64,000 bases of DNA from Clostridia bacterium (GTDB lineage Bacteria > Bacillota > Clostridia > Oscillospirales > Acutalibacteraceae), in NCBI GenBank assembly GCA_017623575.1, contig JAGAOS010000012.1, positions 1-64,000 of the forward strand. Reading direction: 5' to 3'. A program made the translations under genes and the position numbers. The notes beneath the pieces were generated by a model that was not told the DNA's origin, did not search any database, and saw only the letters and a program-made list of their open reading frames with translations. Below are positions 44,073-53,105 of the stretch, one piece after another. Positions within the stretch are counted from its first letter, which is position 1, and every line of letters begins with the position of its first letter.

Positions 44073-45884
44073 ATGAGTAAAGAAAAAACTAAAAAACACG
44101 GCATAAAGCAGGTGATTAAAAATGTACATTATATGCTGAAATATGCTTATAAATATACACCTGCATATATTTTGGTAACCTTTGGTGAAGCCTTTGGGCG
44201 TGGTGCTTGGCATATATTTAATGTGTTATTTTTAAAATATCTATTTGATGCCCTTGAGGCAAATGAACCCTTTGCCAATATTTTATTTTGGGCGCTGTTA
44301 CATGCGGGCTACTGTGCTATTTTTGAATGTTTTAATAAATGGCGGCTTAATGTATATGTGCCAAGGGCAAAACTGATTTTACATGAGGGTATACAAAACG
44401 AATTGTATGATAAAGCGCGTGAATTAGATCAAAGTTGTTATGATAACCCCGAGTTTTATAATGATTTTATATGGGCTATACGGGAGTCGGATCAGCGTGT
44501 AGCGCAGATAATGGAAAATCTTTCAATATTTATCAACCGAATTTTTTCAAGTCTTGCTATTCTGGGGGTATTGGCATCAATAGATTGGATAGTTGCCATA
44601 ATTCTGTTAATTTCGGTGGCACTACTTGTTTTTGTGGGTAATAAAAGAAATAATGCTTATTATGAAAGAAGCGTTGAATGTAATCCTATTAACAGAAAAC
44701 TTGGTTACATATGCAGGGTGTTTTATCTTCCCGAGTATGCAAAGGAGATGCGAAGCGGAAATATAGCCAATCATATGCACAATGAATATGATAAAACAAC
44801 CAAAGAAAAAATTTCTGTTGTTAAAAAGCATATGGGCAAGATTTTCGCCTTTAGTCTGCTAGGTAATATAATTTATGATACTTTTGCGCATGTGGGGGTA
44901 ATGTCTTATCTTATTATTCGGTTTGTAGTAGATTCAACACTATCATTGGGCGATTTTTCGGGAAGTATAAACGCGACCTTCAAGCTTGGTTGGGCATTAA
45001 ATGATTTAGCAAGATATTTTAACATATTTAACGAACATAGTCTTTATATTGAAAAGGTAAGAAGCTTTGTTAATTACACACCAACCATTAAAGGTGATAT
45101 CGCTCAAATTCCAAATTTTGAAAAACTCACTATAAAGAATCTTAAATTTAAATATCCTTTTTCAAAAGATGCTGCATACACTTTAAATAATATTGATTTG
45201 GAGATTAAAAAAGGTGAAAAAATAGCTTTTGTGGGTTATAACGGGGCGGGAAAAACTACTCTTACAATGCTATTAATGCGTCTTTATGATGCAACTGAGG
45301 GTGAAATCCTATGGAACGAAAAAAACATAAATAATTTTGCACCCGAAAGCTATCGAGAGCATATAGGCGCAGTTTTTCAAGATTATAAGATATTTGCCGC
45401 TAAGCTTACAGAAAATGTTCTAGGCGGTGAATATCGTTTAAAAGACGAAAGTAGAGTTATAGAGGCATTAAAAGCTGCATCATTTAGTGACAAGCTCAAA
45501 GAATTAACGGACGGTATAAATTCTGAGCTTACAACGGAATTTAGTAAGAATGGCGTGGGCTTATCGGGTGGCGAGTCGCAGAAAATTGCCATTGCAAGAG
45601 TTTTTGCAAAGCCATATGAGCTAATTATAATGGATGAGCCATCAAGCGCTTTAGACCCAATTGCAGAATATGAACTTAATCAGTCGATTTTAAAAAATGC
45701 TGAAAATAAAACGGTGATTTTTATATCACATCGTTTATCAACCACCCAAATGGCAGATAGAATTTATATGTTTGGGGAAGGAAAAATTATTGAGAGCGGC
45801 TCCCATAATGAACTTATGTCTCTTAATGGCAAGTACGCCGAAATGTATAAAATTCAGGCGAAAAAATACAGTATTTTAAATTAA
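44073..45884 (+). CDS. ABC exporter subunit, fused membrane and ATPase domains (2)
   Basis: The second 603-residue half-transporter. It has six hydrophobic segments in the first 320 residues, then Walker A G-Y-N-G-A-G-K-T-T, signature L-S-G-G-E, M-D-E-P at Walker B and FISHRLST. The two proteins are similar along their whole length and probably arose by duplication. GAAAGGA lies just before the ATG. The operon ends at the strong hairpin at 45904. Confidence 0.9.
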   Translation: MSKEKTKKHGIKQVIKNVHYMLKYAYKYTPAYILVTFGEAFGRGAWHIFNVLFLKYLFDALEANEPFANILFWALLHAGYCAIFECFNKWRLNVYVPRAKLILHEGIQNELYDKARELDQSCYDNPEFYNDFIWAIRESDQRVAQIMENLSIFINRIFSSLAILGVLASIDWIVAIILLISVALLVFVGNKRNNAYYERSVECNPINRKLGYICRVFYLPEYAKEMRSGNIANHMHNEYDKTTKEKISVVKKHMGKIFAFSLLGNIIYDTFAHVGVMSYLIIRFVVDSTLSLGDFSGSINATFKLGWALNDLARYFNIFNEHSLYIEKVRSFVNYTPTIKGDIAQIPNFEKLTIKNLKFKYPFSKDAAYTLNNIDLEIKKGEKIAFVGYNGAGKTTLTMLLMRLYDATEGEILWNEKNINNFAPESYREHIGAVFQDYKIFAAKLTENVLGGEYRLKDESRVIEALKAASFSDKLKELTDGINSELTTEFSKNGVGLSGGESQKIAIARVFAKPYELIIMDEPSSALDPIAEYELNQSILKNAENKTVIFISHRLSTTQMADRIYMFGEGKIIESGSHNELMSLNGKYAEMYKIQAKKYSILN

Positions 45885-45903
45885 TATAAATGTTTTTATT
45901 AAC

Positions 45904-45943
45904 ACAACCCCCGCAATTTCCAAAAGAAATTGCGGGGGTTGTT
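45904..45943. terminator. Strong bidirectional terminator
   Basis: A perfect 17-bp stem (45904-45920 with 45926-45942) around a five-base loop, between the exporter stop and the convergent nucleotidyltransferase. Confidence 0.92.
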
Positions 45944-45960
45944 ATTTAGTTTAAAACAAA

Positions 45961-46845
45961 TTAAATTCCGTCATACTGACCGTTTTTGGTCATTTCAGAA
46001 ATAGCCGCTTTAACTACGGGCTTATCCTCTTTGTAGGTCATACCGTACCATTTATCTTCTGCAACAAGAACCTCAACCTGTTTTTCACCCTTCTTTATAA
46101 GCTCGTCAATCTGGAAGGGGAGGAAGTATTCGGATTTTGGAACATTAATTTTTTCGGTTAAGAATTTATTAAAGCCCTCTTCTAAGTATCCAAATAAATC
46201 GGTTGTAAAGCCCCACATATTCATTGAAACAACGGTGTCGGGGGGAAGAATAATCTTTTTACCGTTTTCGTCTTCGTAAGCACAATCTTTAATATTGGTA
46301 ATTTCGGTTATGTTGGTAAGGTGATTAGAAGAATCTGTTTCACATACACCGCGCGCAACGGTGCCGTTATCGGTTAAGGTGTTTTTTAGTCTGAAACCAA
46401 CCATACAGTAGTCGCCGCTTTGTTTTGCAAGGCAGTTATTGATCTGACGGTATGCAGATGCACCGTAAAAATCATCAGCATTAATAGCAGCAAAGGGCTG
46501 ATTTACAAATTCCTTACAGCAAAGAACTGCGTGACCTGTACCCCAAGGCTTTTCACGGTCGGCGGGAACGGTAAAGCCGGAGGGTAATTTATCAAGCTCC
46601 TGAAAAGCATAATCAACATCAATTTTCTTTTCAATTCTTTTGCCAACCAATTCGCGAAAATCCTTTTCAATGGCGTGCTTGATTACAAAAACGACCTTGT
46701 TAAAACCCGCTTTTTGAGCATCATATACAGAATAATCAAGTAAAACCTCGCCGTTTGCGCCAATCGGCTCAAGCTGCTTTAAACCGCCAAAACGACTACC
46801 CATACCTGCTGCCATAACCACTAATGTTGTGTTAAAGTTGCTCAT
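45961..46845 (-). CDS. Sugar-phosphate nucleotidyltransferase
   Basis: A 294-residue cytoplasmic enzyme that joins a sugar-1-phosphate to an NTP. The N-terminal A-A-G-M-G-S-R-F-G-G-L-K-Q motif binds the nucleotide, and N-A-D-D-F-Y is the metal/catalytic region. Residues P-W-G-T-G-H-A-V match the family substrate loop. It is shorter and less similar to standard GalU than I would expect, so the sugar is uncertain; glucose-1-phosphate or a hexose is likely. It follows the phosphotransferase gene by 3 bp, so the two would provide the activated sugar and attach it to undecaprenyl phosphate. Confidence 0.82.
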   Translation of the reverse strand: MSNFNTTLVVMAAGMGSRFGGLKQLEPIGANGEVLLDYSVYDAQKAGFNKVVFVIKHAIEKDFRELVGKRIEKKIDVDYAFQELDKLPSGFTVPADREKPWGTGHAVLCCKEFVNQPFAAINADDFYGASAYRQINNCLAKQSGDYCMVGFRLKNTLTDNGTVARGVCETDSSNHLTNITEITNIKDCAYEDENGKKIILPPDTVVSMNMWGFTTDLFGYLEEGFNKFLTEKINVPKSEYFLPFQIDELIKKGEKQVEVLVAEDKWYGMTYKEDKPVVKAAISEMTKNGQYDGI

Positions 46846-46848
46846 AAA

Positions 46849-48240
46849 TTATTCCTCCGTTTTATTTTCAGAAGCGTTTTCGTTTAAAGCTTTAGTGTTA
46901 CCAATAATGCTTTCTTCATCCGAAAAGCCTTCTGTACTTTCTCTCATAAACAGAATTTTAATAGTCATAATCAATAGCTTAATATCAAGTAAAACCGAAT
47001 ATTTTTCAATGTAAATTAAATCCATATTCAGCTTGTTTTGCGGGGATGTGTTATATTTTCCGTAAATCTGTGCATATCCCGTAAGACCTGCCTTTACTCT
47101 GTGACGCAAATCAAATTCAGGAAGCATCTGTGTATATTCAAATACATTTTCTGTTCTTTCAGGGCGGGGACCAACTAGTGACATATCACCTTTAAGAATG
47201 TTTATCAGCTGAGGTAATTCATCCAACCTTAAGGGACGGATGATTTTGCCTATAGGGGTAATTCGGTCATCATCTGTTGTTGCTTTTCTAAGGACAACCT
47301 TATCGGCATCAACTATCATTGAGCGAAATTTTAACACATTAAATATCTTACCGTCTTTAGTAACACGATTTTGTTTAAAGAAAACAGGACCTCTATCATA
47401 TAGCTTTATGGCAAGCGCAATTATTATCATAAAGGGACTTGCAACCAACAATCCAATTAAAGAAACCAATAAATCCATAGCCCTTTTAATTAACTGTTGT
47501 TCTATTGTTAAACCACGGTTTCGGCAAATTAAAATGGGTGTATCAAAAATCTGACTTTGATAGCTGTTGTTGATTATAATATCATTGCTGGAGGGGGATA
47601 GGTATATTCTTTTTCCCTCTTTATAGCAATATCTTAAAATATTGTTTTGAAGTGATTTTTCAATATCACCTAACAGGATTGCTTCATATTCATTGGCGGT
47701 GTTTAAAATCTCTTCTTCGGGTGAGTCGGAGGTGATTATTTTATCAATAGTATATCGCTCTTTTATTTTGCTCATTTTAGCTACTATATTAGTCTGGTCA
47801 TAACCAGGATGAACAATGGCTAAAATATGGTGGGGCTGGTACATAGAATAGTAAACTGTATTAAGCGCATAACAGCCAAAGAAAATAATAATGAGCTGAA
47901 TAATTACCGAACCCATCAAGGGCAGGGGATTGAGCATAATACGAGCAATCAATGAAAGCTCCAGATACATAACAAAATTAGTAAATACCATTGAAAGCGA
48001 GAAGCTATATATTACTTCGTGCAATCTTAGCGTTCCTATTTTAAGACCACCGTACAGATTGCTGAACGCTAACAGAATAACCAAATATGAAAAAACAACA
48101 ACATAATTACCTTTGTTGCTAAACAAAGCTTCAACATAATAACTTTGCCAACAACCTATAAAAACAAAGGTCATTGAAAGAACCAGCATAAGCTTGAAGC
48201 ATAACATAATTGATTTTCGGAATTTATTTAAAATATTCAT
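46849..48240 (-). CDS. Polyprenyl-phosphate glycosyl-1-phosphate transferase (initiating)
   Basis: A 463-residue membrane enzyme that starts polysaccharide synthesis by moving a sugar-1-phosphate to undecaprenyl phosphate. Four to five N-terminal transmembrane helices (residues about 15-140) are followed by a CoA-binding-like cytoplasmic part and a further helix (LLVSLIGLLVASPFMIIIALAIKL). The catalytic domain has KFRSM, RPLRLDELPQL and S-L-V-G-P-R-P-E, the hallmarks of the WcaJ/bacterial sugar transferase family. Start of a two-gene operon with the nucleotidyltransferase; no other capsule genes are in the window. Confidence 0.92.
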   Translation of the reverse strand: MNILNKFRKSIMLCFKLMLVLSMTFVFIGCWQSYYVEALFSNKGNYVVVFSYLVILLAFSNLYGGLKIGTLRLHEVIYSFSLSMVFTNFVMYLELSLIARIMLNPLPLMGSVIIQLIIIFFGCYALNTVYYSMYQPHHILAIVHPGYDQTNIVAKMSKIKERYTIDKIITSDSPEEEILNTANEYEAILLGDIEKSLQNNILRYCYKEGKRIYLSPSSNDIIINNSYQSQIFDTPILICRNRGLTIEQQLIKRAMDLLVSLIGLLVASPFMIIIALAIKLYDRGPVFFKQNRVTKDGKIFNVLKFRSMIVDADKVVLRKATTDDDRITPIGKIIRPLRLDELPQLINILKGDMSLVGPRPERTENVFEYTQMLPEFDLRHRVKAGLTGYAQIYGKYNTSPQNKLNMDLIYIEKYSVLLDIKLLIMTIKILFMRESTEGFSDEESIIGNTKALNENASENKTEE

Positions 48241-48286
48241 AACATACTCCGGTTTTGGGAATAGATTTAATTAAAATACCTATATA

Positions 48287-48315
48287 AGAATACAGCAAAA
48301 GTTCAAGAAAGTCAA
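48287..48315 (-). promoter_or_regulatory. Promoter of the sugar transferase operon
   Basis: On the minus strand TTGACT (48315-48310), 17-bp spacer, TATTCT (48292-48287), 46 bp before the start codon. Confidence 0.5.
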
Positions 48316-48362
48316 GTGATACGGCAATAATCATATTTTAAGATGAAAATTGTTTTTTACTA

Positions 48363-48391
48363 TTGCTATTTATTTTTGCAAATGTTATACT
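48363..48391 (+). promoter_or_regulatory. Promoter of the DUF4091 gene
   Basis: TTGCTA (48363-48368), 17-bp spacer, TATACT (48386-48391), 26 bp before ATG 48418; it rules out the in-frame start at 48343. Confidence 0.6.
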
Positions 48392-48417
48392 GTAAAAAAG
48401 TGTTAGGAGGTTTTTTT

Positions 48418-50082
48418 ATGAACGAAAGTTTTAAAATCAGGTTTATTTCGGCACTTGAAAAATGTTTTAAGGATGAAAAAATTGAATCAAAACCAGAGAT
48501 AAAAAGCATCTCAATGTTTAAAAATGAGCATTTATCGGTTCAGTTGGCTTATACATATACCGATCCTGCTTTAACAATGAAAAATATTAATGAGGTTAAA
48601 ATTGATTCCCCATTAAAGGACTACATTACCATAAGTGTGGTTGAAGAGGTCAATGTTCCTTTTCCAATATATCACAATGTTACGGATGAAAACTATCTTC
48701 GCAAAAAACCCGGACTTTATCCTGACCTTTTAAGACCCCTTACTTATAACCACAGCATCGCGTATATTTACAACAATCTTAGTGCATTGTGGTTAGATAT
48801 TAAGCCTGAAAGCAATTTTGGTGCAGGCGTATATCCCATTACCGTTTCATTTTGGGATAAAGAAGAACTTTTGGCTTCTGCAACTCTTGATGTGGAGATT
48901 ATCGGTGCTGATTTGCCCGAACAGGAGCTTATATATACCCAATGGTTTCACGCAGATTGCCTTTCAAGCTACTATGATATACCTGTTTATGGCGAAAAGC
49001 ACTGGCAAATAATTGATAATTATATAAAGTCAGCGGTTGAGGGCGGAGTTAATATGATTTTAACTCCTGTTTTAACCCCTCCTCTTGACACTATGGAGGG
49101 CGGTGAGCGCCCAACCTGCCAGTTGGTTGAGGTATTTTTGAACAATGGAGAATATTCTTTCGAGTTTTCTAAGCTTGACCGTTGGATTGATATTTTATTA
49201 AAGTACAATGTTAAATACATAGAAATATGTCATTTGTTTACCCAGTGGGGATGTGCTCATGCGCCTAAGGTTATGGCAACTGTAGATGGTGAATATAAAA
49301 GGATTTTTGGTTGGGAAACAGATGCCCACGGCGAAGAATACGGAGCATTTTTAAATAAATTCTTAACAGCACTTCTTGCCTTTTTAAGGGACAAAGGTGT
49401 AGATAAAATGTGCTGGTTCCACATTTCGGATGAGCCGCATATTGAGCATTTGGATAATTATCTTAATGCAAAAAAACAAATTCAGAATGTGTTAGAGGGA
49501 TATCCTATTTTAGATGCTCTTTCAAATCTTGATTTTTACAAAACAGGTGCAGTTGATAATCCCGTACCTGCTAACAAGTTCATTGAGCCGTTTTTAGAAG
49601 CAAAGGTTCCCAATCTTTGGACATATTACTGCTGTAGCTCCACAACTGATTTTTCTAATCGCTTTGTTGCTATGCCTTCTGCCCGAAACAGAATTATGGG
49701 TGTGCAGATGTACAAGTATGATATTTTTGGCTTTTTACATTGGGGCTTTAATTTTTATTATAACCAATTTTCCGATTCAGTAATTAACCCATATCAGGAT
49801 CCCTGTGGTGAATACTTTGTTCCTGCCGGTGATGCCTTTAGTGTTTATCCCGCAGTGGATGGTACACCGCTTAATACAATACATTTTCTTGTGTTTAAAC
49901 ACGCAATTGAAGATATTCGTGCCTTTAAGCTTTGCGAAAGCTTGTACGGTAAGGATTATGTTATGGAGCTTATTGAAGGCGATTTAAAAGAAAAAATCAA
50001 ATTTGATGTTTATCCCAAAGAAGCTGAATATATTTTGAGTTTGCGTAATAAAATCAATAATGCGGTTAAAGCAAAGCTCTAA
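48418..50082 (+). CDS. DUF4091 glycosidase-like protein
   Basis: A 554-residue protein of the DUF4091 family (glycoside hydrolase-like TIM barrel after an N-terminal beta domain). Recognised from WFHADCLSSYYDIPVYGEKHW, the F-H-I-S-D-E-P-H catalytic-looking motif, W-G-F-N-F-Y-Y and the C-terminal GDAFSVYPAVDGTPLNTIHF with AIEDIRAFKL. Asp and Glu of SDEPH are the likely catalytic acids. Family members act on plant or host glycans but few are characterised. The start is set by AGGAGG at 48405-48410. No signal peptide. Convergent with an AraC gene. Confidence 0.82.
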   Translation: MNESFKIRFISALEKCFKDEKIESKPEIKSISMFKNEHLSVQLAYTYTDPALTMKNINEVKIDSPLKDYITISVVEEVNVPFPIYHNVTDENYLRKKPGLYPDLLRPLTYNHSIAYIYNNLSALWLDIKPESNFGAGVYPITVSFWDKEELLASATLDVEIIGADLPEQELIYTQWFHADCLSSYYDIPVYGEKHWQIIDNYIKSAVEGGVNMILTPVLTPPLDTMEGGERPTCQLVEVFLNNGEYSFEFSKLDRWIDILLKYNVKYIEICHLFTQWGCAHAPKVMATVDGEYKRIFGWETDAHGEEYGAFLNKFLTALLAFLRDKGVDKMCWFHISDEPHIEHLDNYLNAKKQIQNVLEGYPILDALSNLDFYKTGAVDNPVPANKFIEPFLEAKVPNLWTYYCCSSTTDFSNRFVAMPSARNRIMGVQMYKYDIFGFLHWGFNFYYNQFSDSVINPYQDPCGEYFVPAGDAFSVYPAVDGTPLNTIHFLVFKHAIEDIRAFKLCESLYGKDYVMELIEGDLKEKIKFDVYPKEAEYILSLRNKINNAVKAKL

Positions 50083-50161
50083 TCAAAAACGGTGTTGATA
50101 CCTTGAAAATTTGAATTGGTTTATTACAAATTGTTCTTGAAAATTTATTAGAAGAAAACAC

Positions 50162-50206
50162 AAAAAAAGCAATAACCGTAATTAAGTAAACGGTTATTGC
50201 TTTTTT
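50162..50206. terminator. Bidirectional terminator
   Basis: AAAAAGCAATAACCGT pairs with ACGGTTATTGCTTTTT around a ten-base loop, T-runs on both strands. It overlaps the AraC stop. Confidence 0.88.
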
Positions 50207-50981
50207 AGCGCTTATTAGTGTTTTTTGCATATTCGGTGGGTGATACACCCGTTATCTGTTTGAACATTTTTGAAAAATGGTAAATGTTTGGGTAGCCAAC
50301 TGCTTCCGATATAACAGAAATCTTTGAAAAATCACTTTTAAGCATTTCTTTTGCTTTTTTAATTCTTAATTGCTGGATGTAGTTTATGGGCGATATTCCT
50401 ATGATTTTTGTAAAGAGCTTTCTGAAGTATACAGTGCTAACTCCCAACAATTTGGCAAGCTCATCATTGGTAATCTGCTTATTATAATTTTTTGCAATAT
50501 AATCAAGAGCGGGCTGGATTTTTTCCTGTTTTTCTGATGGTAGGTATTGATTGTATGGTTCTAAAAGCTTAGATAATATGCTGTATGTTATATTTAAAGC
50601 TTCTAATTTGTAAAATTTGTGTTTAAGTGTCCACACTTTTTCTAATTCTTTGAAAAGCTTAAAAATATTTTCACTGTTTTTAGTAGAGATAGTAATTACG
50701 GAATCTCCAATTAAATCTGCATCAAACTCTATAACCAAATATTTTCCTTGTTTTGTGCAAATCCAACTGTAGCTGCTTCCCTTGGGCAAAACAGCAATAT
50801 TTTCAAAGTTGGAGGTTACTTTCTTGTTGCCCGAAGTATATACTGTTTCACCTTCGTATTTCATTAAAAGCGCCCAGCATAATCTATTACGACGCACGGA
50901 GTTTGCACCGGTATCTGAATATATTGTATTTACAGATATTAGTTTATTAATAATCAAATCAGATAAGTTGTTAATATCCAT
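50205..50981 (-). CDS. AraC-family regulator
   Basis: A 258-residue regulator. The N-terminal domain (residues 1-150) is a cupin-like ligand domain with S-Y-S-W-I-C and FENIAVLPKGSSYSW. The C-terminal AraC domain carries ITNDELAKLLGVSTVYFRKLFTK and VGYPNIYHFSKMFKQITGVSPTEY. Convergent with DUF4091 and divergent from the dehydroquinase-like operon start (176 bp between starts), it may control either; the divergent side is favoured. The gap 50982-51157 is very AT-rich. Confidence 0.88.
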   Translation of the reverse strand: MDINNLSDLIINKLISVNTIYSDTGANSVRRNRLCWALLMKYEGETVYTSGNKKVTSNFENIAVLPKGSSYSWICTKQGKYLVIEFDADLIGDSVITISTKNSENIFKLFKELEKVWTLKHKFYKLEALNITYSILSKLLEPYNQYLPSEKQEKIQPALDYIAKNYNKQITNDELAKLLGVSTVYFRKLFTKIIGISPINYIQQLRIKKAKEMLKSDFSKISVISEAVGYPNIYHFSKMFKQITGVSPTEYAKNTNKR

Positions 50982-51095
50982 AAAAACTCCTCAAAATTTA
51001 ATTTTTATTTATTATATCATTATTTTTTGAAAAAAGCAATGTAAAATTAGATATAAAATAAAGTATCAAATAATATAAAAATATCACATTATGTA

Positions 51096-51123
51096 TTTAC
51101 TTATAGTTTTAGATTTATATAAT
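51096..51123 (+). promoter_or_regulatory. Promoter candidate for the 51158-57857 operon
   Basis: TTTACT (51096-51101), 16-bp spacer, TATAAT (51118-51123), 34 bp before the first ATG. The AT-rich context makes chance matches likely. Confidence 0.45.
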
Positions 51124-51157
51124 TAAATTAGTAGTTTCTTATTGGAGAGATTAAAAA

Positions 51158-52237
51158 ATGGGCTATTTTAAAATTCTTATAAAAAATGGCAGAGTATTTG
51201 ATGGTGTTGATTTTTTAGGCAAAAAAGATGTTCTTATTTCAGGTGGAAAAATCGAAAAAATCAATGATTTGATCAATGAAAATGCAAATTTTGTTTTTGA
51301 TGTAAACGGCAAAATCGTATCTCCGGGATTAATTGACATACACACCCATATTTATGGCGTAAGCAATTCTAATATTGGTGCACCTGCAGAAAGTGTTTGC
51401 TTTCCTTTTGGTGTTACTGCAGTGTGCGACGGATGCGCTGAGCTTAATGATGAAAGCTTTTTGAAATCTTTAAAAACTAAAATCGGTGTTCTTGTTCCTG
51501 CTTGGGTAAAAGAAGGCGAGTTAGATTTAAAAACCACATCGGAGCTTTTAAATAAATATGGTGATTTTGTAGTGGGTGTAAAAGCGTATTTTGATGAAAA
51601 AGTTGCCGATAACACAAATATATCGCATTTAAAAGAAATTTGCGACTATGCCCAAAGCCGCAATATTAAGGTTATGGTTCATTGCTCAAACTCTCCAACG
51701 GGTATGAAAGAAATTGTAAATATCTTAAACAAAGGCGATATTTTAACCCATATTTTCCACGGTGGCGAAAATAATATCTGTCTTTTTAATGATTATGACG
51801 CATTTAAGCTTGCAAGAGAAAAAGGTGTTATATTGGATGCGGGTTTTGCAGGTCATGTTCATACGGATTTTTCTGTTTTAGAAAAGGCAATGGCTGATGG
51901 TTGGTTTCCCGATACTATCAGCACCGATATAACCAATCTCAGTGCTTTTATAAGGGGTGGGCGTTATGGCTTAACCCTTTGTATGAGCCTTTGCAGACAT
52001 TTTGGTATGAGGGAAGAGGATGTTTTAAAGGCTGTTACTTATTCTGCCGCAAAAGCAATTGGAATGCCGCATTTAGGCAGAATAAGGGAAGGCGCTGTTG
52101 CAGATATAGCAGTAATTAGCTACGGAAAAAATCCCTTTGATTTTTCACACTTCGTGAAAAATGGTGCAAAAGGTGAATTAGGATATAAGTGTCATTTAAC
52201 CTTGTCAGATGGTCAGGTAGTCTGGCGTGATTTTTAA
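51158..52237 (+). CDS. Amidohydrolase/dihydroorotase-like metallohydrolase
   Basis: A 359-residue enzyme of the amidohydrolase superfamily, two-metal type. The ligands are seen in order: D-I-H-T-H, carboxylated Lys in V-G-V-K-A-Y, His in V-M-V-H-C, His in T-H-I-F-H-G-G and Asp in I-S-T-D-I-T. The N- and C-terminal small beta domain (KILIKNGRVFDG, DGQVVW) is also typical. Closest in character to the deacetylase/metallohydrolase group with few known substrates. First of six tightly spaced genes (11 bp to the next). Likely deacylates or opens a cyclic amide of a sugar-derived compound; inference only. Confidence 0.85.
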   Translation: MGYFKILIKNGRVFDGVDFLGKKDVLISGGKIEKINDLINENANFVFDVNGKIVSPGLIDIHTHIYGVSNSNIGAPAESVCFPFGVTAVCDGCAELNDESFLKSLKTKIGVLVPAWVKEGELDLKTTSELLNKYGDFVVGVKAYFDEKVADNTNISHLKEICDYAQSRNIKVMVHCSNSPTGMKEIVNILNKGDILTHIFHGGENNICLFNDYDAFKLAREKGVILDAGFAGHVHTDFSVLEKAMADGWFPDTISTDITNLSAFIRGGRYGLTLCMSLCRHFGMREEDVLKAVTYSAAKAIGMPHLGRIREGAVADIAVISYGKNPFDFSHFVKNGAKGELGYKCHLTLSDGQVVWRDF

Positions 52238-52248
52238 GGAGGAATTAT

Positions 52249-53085
52249 ATGAGAAAATCGTTTGTAGCAAATAAGGCTCCTGTTTTGGCGGCGGTAATTC
52301 GTGAGCGTACACCAAGGGACGCTATTGCTGAAATAAAGAATTATGCTCTTCACGGTGCAAAGGGCGCAGATTTACATCTTTCCTGCCTTGACGAGCAGTA
52401 CAGAAATGTGCAAAGTATTGCAGAAATAGTAAATCAGTCACCACTGCCCATTTTAGGACTGAATTATAATCAAAATCCCGATTGGAGCGTTTACGAAACC
52501 ACCGAGGAGGAACGCGTTGAGCTTTTAATGATGGCAATTGATGCAGGCGTGGCAGGTGTGGATATTCAGGGATATACATATGATCTTTTTTCACACAAAG
52601 CCTTCAGAGAAGAATATTCGCATCTTGATTATTCCTTTATTAAAAACAAACCCAGAGAGGTTGTTGTTGACCCCAAAATTATAGAAAAGCAGTGCGACCT
52701 TATTGAGCGAGTTCATGCTAAAGGCGGCGAGGTGCTTCTTTCCAATCATCTGCTTATTCCAATGAAAACAGATGAACTTGTAGAACTTTGTTTGTTTTTA
52801 GAACAGCGCAAGCCCGATATAATAAAAATTGTTACACAAAGTGAAACCGATGAAGATATGTTGGAATCTTTTAAATCAATGCTTACCATTAAAAAGGAAA
52901 TCAAAACGCCCGTTACACTTTTCTGTAATGGTGCTACAGGCGCATTAACACGAATTATTAATCCTATGTTGGGTGGATATATGGTGTTCACATCCGATGG
53001 ATTTAACGCAAGAAGTAATTTTACCCAAATGGATCTTACAACCATTAAACAGGTTTTAGACGGTGTTGAAAAATTATCTATGTAA
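52249..53085 (+). CDS. Type I 3-dehydroquinate dehydratase homologue
   Basis: A 278-residue class I aldolase-fold protein. The Schiff-base Lys193 lies in D-I-I-K-I-V-T-Q-S and the catalytic His167 in L-L-S-N-H-L, matching the AroD pair His143/Lys170. Arg in L-T-R-I-I-N and a late Gln keep the substrate carboxylate-binding positions. Opening P-V-L-A-A-V-I-R-E-R-T also matches the family. Yet no other shikimate gene is near and its partners are an amidohydrolase and dehydrogenases. A related dehydration or retro-aldol of a catabolic keto acid is more likely than aromatic biosynthesis. Confidence 0.78.
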   Translation: MRKSFVANKAPVLAAVIRERTPRDAIAEIKNYALHGAKGADLHLSCLDEQYRNVQSIAEIVNQSPLPILGLNYNQNPDWSVYETTEEERVELLMMAIDAGVAGVDIQGYTYDLFSHKAFREEYSHLDYSFIKNKPREVVVDPKIIEKQCDLIERVHAKGGEVLLSNHLLIPMKTDELVELCLFLEQRKPDIIKIVTQSETDEDMLESFKSMLTIKKEIKTPVTLFCNGATGALTRIINPMLGGYMVFTSDGFNARSNFTQMDLTTIKQVLDGVEKLSM

Positions 53086-53105
53086 TTATTGAAAGGAAGA
53101 TAAAA

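Noticed and set aside
48343..48417. N-terminal extension of the DUF4091 protein resembling a signal peptide (MKIVFYYCYLFLQMLY)
   Set aside because: It overlaps the -35/-10 promoter at 48363-48391, and AGGAGG serves ATG 48418, so the hydrophobic stretch is not translated.
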